Below the pieces are notes generated by a model. It saw only the letters and a list, made by a program, of their open reading frames with translations. It made no database searches and had not been told where the DNA came from. The position numbers and the translations under genes were made by a program. 43,725 nucleotides of DNA, taken from the NCBI GenBank assembly GCA_009930275.1, contig RZYP01000009.1:1-43725 (forward strand), read 5' to 3'. This DNA is from Negativicutes bacterium (GTDB lineage Bacteria; Bacillota_C; Negativicutes; Acidaminococcales; Acidaminococcaceae). Shown one piece after another: positions 1 through 8,002 of this stretch; the stretch's first letter is position 1; each line of letters starts with the position of its first letter.

Positions 1-71
1 AAAAGCATCGCAGAATTTCAAAGCAAAGAAATCCGTGCTAACCTAAAAGATTGCACTTCAAAATCGCACCT

Positions 72-100
72 TTGTCTTAAAGGCATTTCTGTTCTAAACT
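72..100 (+). promoter_or_regulatory. Possible sigma-A promoter upstream of the lipoprotein gene
   Basis: TTGTCT at 72-77 and TAAACT at 95-100 are 17 bp apart. Each box matches the consensus at four of six positions. It sits about 30 bp ahead of the GTG start at 131. This is a weak visual match. The first 130 bases hold no other recognisable feature. Confidence 0.3.
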
Positions 101-130
101 GAAGCCAACAAAAACGAAGGAGTGATACAA

Positions 131-848
131 GTGAAAACACGAATAACAGCACTTTTGATTATGCTTGCAGCGATGGTTTTGTTGTCAGCTTGCAGTGCAG
201 GAACGCATAGTGACACAGGAGTTTCAAGTAAACCCGATACGACATTTTCTTTTTCGGAAAGTAAAGAAAATGAGAGTAGTTCCCAACCGGAAAGTACAAG
301 TGATTCGCAGGTGGCAGAAAAAAACTGCTGATGTTCGCTCGGATGCGGAAGAAAGCGACACAAGTATTCAGGCTTCGGCAGCATCCGAAAGCGTAAGCAG
401 TCCCGCAACACAAACGCAGACACAATCAAAACCGAGTTCTACGGCTCAACCTCAAGCAGATATTTCGCCTGAACAAAAGCCACAGCCAACTCAGGAACCA
501 ACCCCTGAACCCGTTAAGCCACAGCCGACTGAAAAGCCTACACTAAAGCCGACTGAAGAACCAACGCCTGAACCTACACCCGAACCTACACAGCAACCAG
601 CTTTCAACATTGGTTATTGGGTGTCATACGCTCAAAGCTATGCCCAGAGCAAGGGGCTGAACTTGGACAGCTCGGCGACAGAGTGTTGGGACAACCCTAT
701 CAGTGCAGGAGCAAATTGCACAAGCACCGAAAGCAATATCATCAGCCGAATAAACCGCTATGCCAATGATGAAGACATCACAGATGTTTGGATTTGGGCA
801 GAGAGTACGGGAAACAGCAACTATGATTTGTATATCGGCTACGCATAA
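131..848 (+). pseudogene. Proline-rich lipoprotein, frameshifted
   Basis: A GTG start at 131 follows an AAGGAG site. The first frame encodes a lipoprotein signal peptide: a basic N-terminus, a hydrophobic stretch and the lipobox LLSAC. That frame stops at 331. The rest of the protein continues in the next frame, entered at a run of seven A (318-324), and ends at 848. Removing one A would restore one chain of about 238 residues. Its middle is a Pro/Thr/Glu/Gln-rich stalk of the wall-spanning kind (PTEEPTPEPTPEP-like repeats). Its C-terminal 80 residues form a compact Trp/Tyr-containing domain that I do not recognise. It is probably a surface-exposed lipoprotein. The break may be a real mutation, slipped-strand phase variation or a sequencing error. 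Confidence 0.7.
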
Positions 849-872
849 CAACAAAAACTTAATACCAAAAGG

Positions 873-909
873 AACGCATCGTGAAAAAACACGGTGCGTT
901 TTCTATTTT
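873..909 (+). terminator. Hairpin terminator/attenuator between lipoprotein and surface protein genes
   Basis: Two 11-base arms, AACGCATCGTG (873-883) and CACGGTGCGTT (890-900), pair throughout with one T-G wobble around an A6 loop. A T-rich tail (TTCTATTTT) follows. A GTG codon lies inside this hairpin, which argues against it being the start of the next gene. Confidence 0.7.
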
Positions 910-928
910 CAAGGAGGTCAAACAAACA

Positions 929-3900
929 ATGAAAAAGAACATTTTCAAGCGAGGCGCATCGGCAATGCTTGCATTTCTGATGTGCTTTACAACGCTTGTG
1001 GGTTTCGGAGGTACTACGGCTTTTGCCGCAGGCACGGAGTCCACAGCCGTTATGATTGGTTTCCCCCGTGACGGAGATAACAACTACAACGGCACTTGGG
1101 GACACGGAAGTCTAAGCTTTATGAACGGTTGGAGTGCAGGTGCTACCGATTACACCCTCGTTTACGGCGTAGGTTCTTACACAGGAAATATTTGCTACTG
1201 TATTGAACCCGGCACACCGCTTCAAACAGGTAATAAGCTGACAGACCGTGACGAGAACTATTGGGACAATTACCCCTCGTCCTACAATCACACCATCAGT
1301 CCCGACGACATCAAGCTGTTTGTCGGTCGAATTATGCAGTACGGCCATACGGGTACTATCAGTACCGACTGGCGCAGTCAGAACAGTGGCGGCGACTTGC
1401 TTGCTCAGGCACGAGCAACGCAGTTCCTTATTTGGGAAACGGTAGTCGGTGAGCGTGATGAAAACTTCAATCACGTCAGCCCCGGCGGTTACAACGCTAT
1501 TCTCGACCAGCTTAGTACAAACCATCCTCTGTATAGCAAAATTATGAGCTACTACAATCAGATTGTCGCTAATGTTCAGAACCACACCAAGGTTCCGAGC
1601 TTTATGGCAAAGTCAACAGGCAAGGCACAGACAGTCGAGCTTGACTGGAACGGCTCTGCCTACACAACCACACTTACCGATACAAACAATGTTCTGGGCA
1701 ATTACAGCTTTAGCTGCTCTCAGCCGGATGTTTCTTTCTCTGTCAGCGGTAATATGCTTACCATTACGGCGAAGACTGCCCCTGCTGACGGCTTGAGAAT
1801 TACAGCCGAAAAGAAAAGCTCTCAGCGTAAGGGTATTATCACTTGGTCGGATGGTAAATATGTTCCCGGCTATGGTGTTCAAGACCTTGTAACCTACACG
1901 CAGTCGGTAAACGACCCAGTTAAAGGCTTTGTAAATATCAAGGTGAGCTTCGGTTCTGCCAAGATTGTCAAGACCAGTGAAGACGGAAAGGTTGATAACA
2001 TCTCCTTTACCATCACAGGCAATGGCGTTAATCAGACAGTCAAAACCAATAGTAAGGGCGAAATGCAGATTGATAACCTTGTACCCGGTGTTTACACGGT
2101 TACAGAACTTGCCGTAGATAAATACGAACCACAGGAAGTTCGCCGAGTAACTGTTGTCAGCGGTCAGGTTTCCACCGTAAACTTCAATAACATTTTGAAG
2201 CGTGGTGATTTGAGCGTAATCAAAAATTCAGAGGACAAGCTCGTTGAGGGCATTACCTTCCATCTGTTCGGCACTTCACTCTCCGGTATTGCGGTGGATG
2301 AATATGCCGTTACAGACGCATCCGGCACAGCCACTTTCAAAGATGTCCTTATCAGCGGCAGCACTCCCTATACCATTGAGGAAGTGGATACGGCTATCCG
2401 CTATGTCGTGCCCGACAATCAGACTGCTCCTGTTGAGTGGAAAGCTGTTACTACACGCACATTTAATAATATTCTCAAGAAGTTTACCGTTACCGTAACT
2501 AAGAGCGATATCGAAAAAGGGCTTCCGCAGGGTAACGCTACTCTTGCAGGAGCACAGTACGGTATCTACAAAGGCGAAACTCTTATTGACAGCTACTTCA
2601 CCGATGAAAACGGTCAGTTCACTACTAAAGAATATGTCTGTGATTACGACTGGACTGTCCGTGAGATTGCTCCAAGTGAGGGTTATTTGCTTGATGCGAC
2701 GATTCACAAGGTCGGTGCAGAGCCTGAACTCTACACAATCGAGCATAATCAGACTGCAAATGATGTAAGCGAGCAGGTCATCAAAGGCAATATCGCCATC
2801 ATCAAGCACACAGATAACGGAGATACACAAATTGAAACTCCCGAAGAAGGTGCTGAATTTGCAATTTGGCTCAAATCTGCCGGAAGCTATGAAAACGCAT
2901 ACGCAGACGAAAAAGATTATCTCGTTTGTGATGAAAACGGCTTTGCTCAAACAAAGGATATGCCGTATGGTATCTACACCGTTCGCCAGACTTCCGGATG
3001 GGAAGGTCGAGAACTTATGGGCGATTTTGATGTATTCATTTCGCAGAACGGTGCAACCTATCGCTACCTTATCAACAACGCAAACTTTGAAAGTTATATT
3101 AACATCGTCAAGGTGGATGCCGAAACAGGAAAAACAATTCCGTATGCAGGTGCAGGCTTCCAGATTTATGACCCTGACGGCAATCTTGTAACAATGACAT
3201 TCACCTATCCTACTGTTACTACCATCGACACCTTCTATACGGATGTGGGCGGTTCTCTTGTAACATCTGAGAAACTGCCTTACGGCAAGGGCTACTCCCT
3301 TGTTGAGGTTCAGGCTCCTTATGGCTATGTGCTTGACGGAACTCCCGTGTCCTTTGATATTACAGAGGAAAACTCCACTGAAGAAAGCGGTGTTACTGTG
3401 ATTAAAGTGGATAAACCCAATATGGCACAGAAAGGTACTATCTCCATTGAGAAATCCGGTGAAGTATTCTTTGGCGTATCCGTAAGCGGTGCAGAGGGCG
3501 AAAACACAATCTATCAGCCACTGTATCAGATTGCAGGTCTTCCCGGTGCAGTATATGAAATCCGTGCAGCAGAAGAGATTATCACTCCTGACGGCACACT
3601 CAGAGTAGCCAAGGGCGAAGTGGTGGAAACTGTGACAACCGATAAAGATGGGCTTGCTAAGAGCAAAGAACTCTATCTCGGCAGTTATGAGGTTAAGGAA
3701 ATCACCGCACCTTATGGAATGATTTTGAACGATGAAGTTCATACTGTTACACTCGTTTACGCTGGACAGAATGTAGCTGTTACCGAAACTGGCACAAGCT
3801 TTGTAAACGAGCGTCAGAAGGTTGAAATCGGCCTTGAAAAAGCAATGGAAACCAACAATTTGTTCAGCATCGGTGCTAACGGCGAAGTAAAAAATGTATC

Positions 3901-5182
3901 CTTTGGTATCTTCGCAGCAGATGAGCTTGTTTCTACAAGCGGCACTTCTATTCCGAAGGACGGACTGATTGAAATGATTAGTCCTGATGAGAACGGCAAA
4001 GCAACCTTTAAGACAGACCTTCCTTTCGGCAGCTACTATGTCAAGGAACTTGCTACCGACAGTCATTATCTGCTCTCGGATAAGCAGTTCCCGGTAGTCT
4101 TTGACTATGCCGGACAGGAAACAGCCAAGGTCACACTCGCAGTAAACGACGGCAATGCCATCGACAACGATTTGCTCTACGGCTCAGTATCCGGTGTAAA
4201 AACCGATGAGAACGGGAACGGACTCGGCGGTGCACTTATCGGACTGTTCAAAACAAATGACGGCGAGTTCACAACTGAAAATGCTATCCTGACTACCACA
4301 TCAAACGATGACGGTAGTTTTTCTTTTGCTAACATTCCTTACGGCACTTGGTATATCCGAGAGATTGAACAGCCGAAGGGTTATGTTCTGAATGACACCG
4401 TATACGATGTCACGATTGCAAAGGATGAACAGGTTGTAGAAATCAGCATTGAAAACACGCTTATCCGTGGCAATATCACTCTGACAAAGATTGATGCGGA
4501 CTATCCCGAAAACAAGCTCACAGGAGCAGAATTTGAGGTCTACAAAGACTCTAACGGCAACGGCGAGCTTGATAAGGACGATGAGAAGCTCGGCACACTT
4601 ACCGAAACAGACAAGGGTATCTATACGATGAACGACCTTGTTTACGGGCAGTATTTCGTAAAGGAAACCAAAGCACCGAATGGCTTTGTCCTTGATACAG
4701 GCGTTTACTCTGTATTCATCGACGCCAACGGCAAGACCTATTCTGTTGAGAACAAGGCAGGTGTCGGCTTCATCAACAATGCACAGAAAGGCTCTCTGAA
4801 AATCGTCAAGACATCTTCTGACGGTAAGGTCGAGGGCTTCTCCTTCCGCATTACAGGAATTGGCGGTTATGACAAGACTTTCGTAACTGATAAGAATGGC
4901 GAAATCTTTGCCACCGGACTTTGTATCGGCGAGTACACCGTTTCTGAGGTCAATAACAGTGCATCCGCTTCCTATGTGCTTCCTGCTGACAAGCAGGCAA
5001 CCATCAAGGTGGACGCAACCACAATTGTCACGATGCACAACGAGTTCCGTGACACACCGAAGACCGGAGATAACAGCAACCCGGCACTTTGGATTGCACT
5101 TGCCGGAGTATCCGCAATCGGTATCGCCGTATGCGGTGTTATTGGCTTCAAAAAGAAAAAGACAAAGGAGGACAATGAGTAA
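929..5182 (+). CDS. Thioester-domain, CnaB-repeat (SpaA-like) cell-wall anchored surface protein
   Basis: The start is ATG 929, preceded by AAGGAGG at 911-917; an upstream in-frame GTG at 881 lies in the terminator hairpin. The product is 1417 residues. A signal peptide ends near AFAA (about residue 34). A thioester-type domain follows, with the CYC motif (Cys89/Cys91) and a Gln in TQFLIWE (Gln165); such Cys-Gln pairs form an internal thioester that binds host surfaces covalently. About ten CnaB/SpaA-type beta-sandwich repeats follow, each opening with a strand like G-x-(I/L)-x-(I/V)-x-K and ending near a YxVxE motif. Repeats of this type often carry Lys-Asn isopeptide bonds. The C-terminus has TPKTG (1376-1380), a hydrophobic helix and a KKKKTK tail. 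A class B sortase gene at 30.7 kb in the same element is a plausible anchoring enzyme. It is likely an adhesin or mating-contact factor. Confidence 0.9.
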   Translation: MKKNIFKRGASAMLAFLMCFTTLVGFGGTTAFAAGTESTAVMIGFPRDGDNNYNGTWGHGSLSFMNGWSAGATDYTLVYGVGSYTGNICYCIEPGTPLQTGNKLTDRDENYWDNYPSSYNHTISPDDIKLFVGRIMQYGHTGTISTDWRSQNSGGDLLAQARATQFLIWETVVGERDENFNHVSPGGYNAILDQLSTNHPLYSKIMSYYNQIVANVQNHTKVPSFMAKSTGKAQTVELDWNGSAYTTTLTDTNNVLGNYSFSCSQPDVSFSVSGNMLTITAKTAPADGLRITAEKKSSQRKGIITWSDGKYVPGYGVQDLVTYTQSVNDPVKGFVNIKVSFGSAKIVKTSEDGKVDNISFTITGNGVNQTVKTNSKGEMQIDNLVPGVYTVTELAVDKYEPQEVRRVTVVSGQVSTVNFNNILKRGDLSVIKNSEDKLVEGITFHLFGTSLSGIAVDEYAVTDASGTATFKDVLISGSTPYTIEEVDTAIRYVVPDNQTAPVEWKAVTTRTFNNILKKFTVTVTKSDIEKGLPQGNATLAGAQYGIYKGETLIDSYFTDENGQFTTKEYVCDYDWTVREIAPSEGYLLDATIHKVGAEPELYTIEHNQTANDVSEQVIKGNIAIIKHTDNGDTQIETPEEGAEFAIWLKSAGSYENAYADEKDYLVCDENGFAQTKDMPYGIYTVRQTSGWEGRELMGDFDVFISQNGATYRYLINNANFESYINIVKVDAETGKTIPYAGAGFQIYDPDGNLVTMTFTYPTVTTIDTFYTDVGGSLVTSEKLPYGKGYSLVEVQAPYGYVLDGTPVSFDITEENSTEESGVTVIKVDKPNMAQKGTISIEKSGEVFFGVSVSGAEGENTIYQPLYQIAGLPGAVYEIRAAEEIITPDGTLRVAKGEVVETVTTDKDGLAKSKELYLGSYEVKEITAPYGMILNDEVHTVTLVYAGQNVAVTETGTSFVNERQKVEIGLEKAMETNNLFSIGANGEVKNVSFGIFAADELVSTSGTSIPKDGLIEMISPDENGKATFKTDLPFGSYYVKELATDSHYLLSDKQFPVVFDYAGQETAKVTLAVNDGNAIDNDLLYGSVSGVKTDENGNGLGGALIGLFKTNDGEFTTENAILTTTSNDDGSFSFANIPYGTWYIREIEQPKGYVLNDTVYDVTIAKDEQVVEISIENTLIRGNITLTKIDADYPENKLTGAEFEVYKDSNGNGELDKDDEKLGTLTETDKGIYTMNDLVYGQYFVKETKAPNGFVLDTGVYSVFIDANGKTYSVENKAGVGFINNAQKGSLKIVKTSSDGKVEGFSFRITGIGGYDKTFVTDKNGEIFATGLCIGEYTVSEVNNSASASYVLPADKQATIKVDATTIVTMHNEFRDTPKTGDNSNPALWIALAGVSAIGIAVCGVIGFKKKKTKEDNE

Positions 5183-5274
5183 TGGAACCTAAAACAATCA
5201 TAGCTATTGTATTGGTCGCCTTTATTATCGGCGGCTTCATCTTCTTGCAGGTCAAAAACCACAAGAAGAAATAA
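5182..5274 (+). CDS. 30-residue single-pass membrane peptide
   Basis: The ATG overlaps the last base of the surface-protein stop codon and is preceded by AAGGAGG at 5165-5171. The peptide starts MEPKTIIAIVLVAF, has one hydrophobic helix of about 19 residues and ends in the basic tail KNHKKK, so the C-terminus should be cytoplasmic. It is translationally coupled to the surface protein and ends just before a terminator. The role is unknown; a helper for secretion or anchoring of the neighbour is only a guess. Confidence 0.6.
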   Translation: MEPKTIIAIVLVAFIIGGFIFLQVKNHKKK

Positions 5275-5290
5275 GACAAACACAAACCGA

Positions 5291-5319
5291 GGGCGGGCAG
5301 TAAAATGTCCGCCCTTTTT
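5291..5319 (+). terminator. Rho-independent terminator after surface-protein unit
   Basis: GGGCGGGCA (5291-5299) pairs with TGTCCGCCC (5306-5314), nine pairs including one G-T, with a six-base loop and a T5 tract. Confidence 0.85.
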
Positions 5320-5340
5320 CTATTTTAAGGAGGAAACCGA

Positions 5341-5634
5341 ATGAATCATTTACGAACCGTAGAGAGTAAGGTACTTGAAATACTCAAGGATTGCCCTGCT
5401 TCACGCTACGACGATATGCTTCTCATTCTTCGCTACTATAACCGCTTCGGTTATCTTCGTGCCGGGGATATGCCCTTTGAAGAAGTTGTGATGAATTACA
5501 AAGGCTTGGGGCTTCCGTGCTTTGAAAGCATTCGCAGAGCAAGGCAGCGTGTGCAGTCCTGTTTCCCTGAATATTCACGCAATCCACAGCCTTTAAATAT
5601 CGGTGGGATTTGCATTGTAATCGAGGTGAGCTGA
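5341..5634 (+). CDS. Small conserved-type ICE protein, unknown function
   Basis: This gene encodes 97 residues and starts at ATG 5341 behind AAGGAGG (5329-5335 region). It is mostly alpha-helical by eye: the N-terminus resembles a short helical DNA-binding fold (LEILKDCPASRYDDMLLILRYY) and is followed by a segment with several Arg (IRRARQRVQ). It could be a small DNA-binding or replication accessory protein, but no family is recognised. Its stop abuts the next start (TGA then ATG 5635), so the two genes are translationally coupled. It opens the long operon that continues through the helicase gene. Confidence 0.65.
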   Translation: MNHLRTVESKVLEILKDCPASRYDDMLLILRYYNRFGYLRAGDMPFEEVVMNYKGLGLPCFESIRRARQRVQSCFPEYSRNPQPLNIGGICIVIEVS

Positions 5635-6231
5635 ATGGAAACCGAAAAACGAATGGCTGGCGATTACGAAATCACGGATGCTTTTCATATCGGAGATAAA
5701 GAGGTTGTTTTGGGAGAAAACCCTGCAAATCCTGATGAGCGATATATGGTTGCATATTGCGAGAAAAACGAAATTCTCGCAAGCTATGGCATTGTGCTTA
5801 CCAGTGACAGCTATGCAGAGATTGCAAAAGTATTTGGCGAATGTATCTCAAAACAGGCAGGGCTTGTTCAGAAGCAGATTAGCAATCTGAATATCCCGAT
5901 TACAGTAATCCATAAAGAGGACTGTATTCCCGACAGCTATGATAAATCCATTGTTGGGAAAGTCATTGCTATCAAGCCGAGTATTCTTTACTCGGAATTT
6001 CAGAGAGCCGACAGACAGATCTATCTTGTAAAGGGTGGCTTCGGTGCAGAAGCAAACTCCCGTGGAAGTGCAGTCTTTTGTAAGAATATCTATGATGGGA
6101 AAGAAACTCGCTTTGAAAGAAGCGATGTTATGGGAGAAGTAAACCCCGACAGACTTCCCGAATGGGCAAAAGAAAGACTTAACGCTATACCTACCGAAAA
6201 GAAACCGCACCATAAAGACCGTGAACGATAA
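5635..6231 (+). CDS. ICE accessory protein, unknown function (198 aa)
   Basis: The ATG directly follows the stop of the upstream gene. The sequence is soluble and acidic at the N-terminus. It contains a VFGECISKQ segment, a middle part with VIHKEDCIPDSY, and a C-terminal region with YLVKGGFGAEANSRGSAVF followed by FERSDVMGEV. That C-terminal piece looks like a small beta domain of the kind repeated in ICE accessory proteins. The last residues are highly charged (KKPHHKDRER), a tail seen on many proteins of this operon (also at the ends of the 7038, 16220, 18518, 19161, 20120 and 22837 genes). I cannot assign a function. Confidence 0.7.
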   Translation: METEKRMAGDYEITDAFHIGDKEVVLGENPANPDERYMVAYCEKNEILASYGIVLTSDSYAEIAKVFGECISKQAGLVQKQISNLNIPITVIHKEDCIPDSYDKSIVGKVIAIKPSILYSEFQRADRQIYLVKGGFGAEANSRGSAVFCKNIYDGKETRFERSDVMGEVNPDRLPEWAKERLNAIPTEKKPHHKDRER

Positions 6232-6242
6232 GGAGGCTCACT

Positions 6243-6476
6243 ATGGCAGATAAAAATGCACTTAACAACAAAATGAAGGTCCTCACAAAACTGTTCTCTG
6301 TCGGCTGCAACACCGAAAAGCAGCTTCAGGACCTAAAGATTGAGGACATTCTCTCTATTCCCGGTATCACTGTACCGGAGATGAAAGAAATCACCGAATT
6401 ACAGAAACAGGTCAAAAACAAGACCTTGTTTTCCTACTTGGGAGGTGTTACCGATGGAAACACAGAAAGCGAATGA
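6243..6476 (+). CDS. Small helical ICE protein, unknown function (77 aa)
   Basis: The ATG at 6243 has AAGGAGG upstream (6231-6237). The product is a predicted all-helical protein with alternating Lys/Leu/Glu. It contains ILSIPGITVPEMKEITELQKQ, which looks like a helix-turn-helix-like or helix-hairpin segment. Its last 23 bases overlap the start of the next gene, which has its own ribosome site inside this one. Function is unknown; a small nucleic-acid-binding or partner protein is possible. Confidence 0.6.
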   Translation: MADKNALNNKMKVLTKLFSVGCNTEKQLQDLKIEDILSIPGITVPEMKEITELQKQVKNKTLFSYLGGVTDGNTESE

Positions 6477-7032
6477 CCGCCATATTATCTGGAGCAATGT
6501 CAATCTCTACCTTGACGATTGGCGTGATGATTTGAAAGAGCAGCTTGCAGAAAATGGCTATGCTCCCGATGAGATTACCGAAGCCCGTCTGTATGAGAAA
6601 ATGCTCGATACCAACGCATCCTATCTTGACGATGAGCGTGTCAATCTCAACATTCAGGAAACACAGCCGATTATCGTTATTGCCGACCTCGGCAGATGGA
6701 ATGGTCGCTTTCAAGGCTACAAGATGATTGAATCCGGCAACATCAAAGACTGCCTGTACTCTGATACAGATTATTCCGAGTGGTATGTGGATAAACTCGG
6801 CGATTTGAGAGCCGACGCTATTCATCACGATGGCACCAACCACTATTTGTACCGTGCCTTTAAGGACGGCACAACTTCTGAACAGATTGAACGCTTGCAG
6901 GACAAAATCTACTTGGGCGTTGCTACCCGTTCAGATATAACGAGAGTAACCAAACGCCTTGGCGATGACATCGGCAAGGTTTATGGTTGGGACTTTCCGA
7001 AACAAAACAAATCAAGAGAACAAGCGAGGTGA
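6454..7032 (+). CDS. ICE accessory protein, unknown function (192 aa)
   Basis: I chose ATG 6454 because GGAGGTG lies at 6441-6447; the in-frame upstream ATG at 6445 overlaps that site. The product is acidic. It contains an N-terminal helical part (WRDDLKEQLAENGY), a central hydrophobic strand (PIIVIADLGRWNGRFQGYKMI), and a conserved-looking stretch with HHDGTNHYLYRAFKDG. The His/Asp/Tyr-rich segment might be a small catalytic or binding site, but I recognise no enzyme. It lies in the same operon as the helicase/methylase and overlaps both neighbours closely. Confidence 0.65.
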   Translation: METQKANDRHIIWSNVNLYLDDWRDDLKEQLAENGYAPDEITEARLYEKMLDTNASYLDDERVNLNIQETQPIIVIADLGRWNGRFQGYKMIESGNIKDCLYSDTDYSEWYVDKLGDLRADAIHHDGTNHYLYRAFKDGTTSEQIERLQDKIYLGVATRSDITRVTKRLGDDIGKVYGWDFPKQNKSREQAR

Positions 7033-7037
7033 AACCA

Positions 7038-7988
7038 GTGGATATTGAAATAATGAAACCAAATGAACGCAATTACACATACAGCCAAAGTCAGCAGATT
7101 TCTATGCAGACAGGGCTTATCGGGCATATGAGAGCAGACTTCGGAAGCTCAGGAAATGAGTTCTGGCATAACTGGGATGATTTCCGTAAGGATTTGAACA
7201 CAGAAGAATTTAAGGTTGACTTCGACGATGTTATGAGTGAAATGCGTAGTCCAGAAGGCGGAATTTTAAGGGATAGAGCAACTCTCTCAAAATATTGCTA
7301 CTCTCATTATGAAGCGTCCTTTGGTAAAGACAGTCTGGGCAATGAGCGTGAGTTCGGCGTCCATGTCAACACGGATAAATACGCATATATGATGCGCCTG
7401 AACCCGAATAAAGGCGAGTATAATCTCTATTGCTATTGTTACCGCAAGGACTGGCTCGACAGGCATCTTGACAAAGCAGAAAACGGCATTCGCTTCATCG
7501 ACAGCAGCTACAATGAGCTGTTCCGTATCCCCGATGGCGAGAAAATCATCATCACAACAAGGGACGGTGAACTGATTGAACCGACTTGCAGATATATAGA
7601 CGAGTACCACCTTGAGGTCGGAAATAATCTGTTCCACATCTGCGAGTTTGCCGAAAGAATGGAGCAGAACGGAAACACCTACGAGCCGATAAGCATACCA
7701 CTTCCCGATAAATGCTATTCCACGCTTCCGTCCTCCGGCGAAATCGTTGTTATAAACAAGAATGAGAAGGGCTTCCGTCTCTACACACATCAGTTTGGCG
7801 ACTGGGACAAAAACCGTGAGATGTGCAATCAGATGAACAAAAACCTCGGCGTATCCAAACGGCAGGAAGCTGCTATGCTGGCAGGCTCAATGCTTGGTTG
7901 GAATGTAAAAGCCGCAAACCCGAAAAATTACGACGCTGACGGCAACCCCGTCAAGCCGAAGCATAAAAGCAAAAACTATGAAAGATAA
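7038..7988 (+). CDS. Conserved Tn1549-type ICE protein, unknown function (316 aa)
   Basis: The likely start is GTG 7038, six bases after the upstream stop, with GCGAGG at 7024-7029; longer in-frame starts would overlap the previous gene. The N-terminal third (SQSQQISMQTGLIGHMRADFG and FWHNWDDFR) and the middle (YMMRLNPNKGEYNLYCYCY, DWLDRHL) are of a type repeatedly found just upstream of the giant helicase/methylase gene in Clostridia ICEs. Around residues 240-260 a SGEIVVIN piece reads like a small beta-barrel. No catalytic motif is obvious. The tail is basic (KPKHKSKNYER). A role in DNA processing is inferred only from position. Confidence 0.7.
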   Translation: MDIEIMKPNERNYTYSQSQQISMQTGLIGHMRADFGSSGNEFWHNWDDFRKDLNTEEFKVDFDDVMSEMRSPEGGILRDRATLSKYCYSHYEASFGKDSLGNEREFGVHVNTDKYAYMMRLNPNKGEYNLYCYCYRKDWLDRHLDKAENGIRFIDSSYNELFRIPDGEKIIITTRDGELIEPTCRYIDEYHLEVGNNLFHICEFAERMEQNGNTYEPISIPLPDKCYSTLPSSGEIVVINKNEKGFRLYTHQFGDWDKNREMCNQMNKNLGVSKRQEAAMLAGSMLGWNVKAANPKNYDADGNPVKPKHKSKNYER

Positions 7989-8002
7989 GGAGGTAGCCAC
8001 CT

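Noticed and set aside
881..928. GTG start at 881 for the surface protein
   Set aside because: It lies inside the terminator hairpin and places extra residues before a normal signal peptide; ATG 929 has a strong ribosome site.
2276..4066. 596-residue open frame on the minus strand inside the surface-protein gene
   Set aside because: It lies opposite a clear CnaB-repeat gene, has no ribosome site and no recognisable domain; it is a codon-bias shadow.
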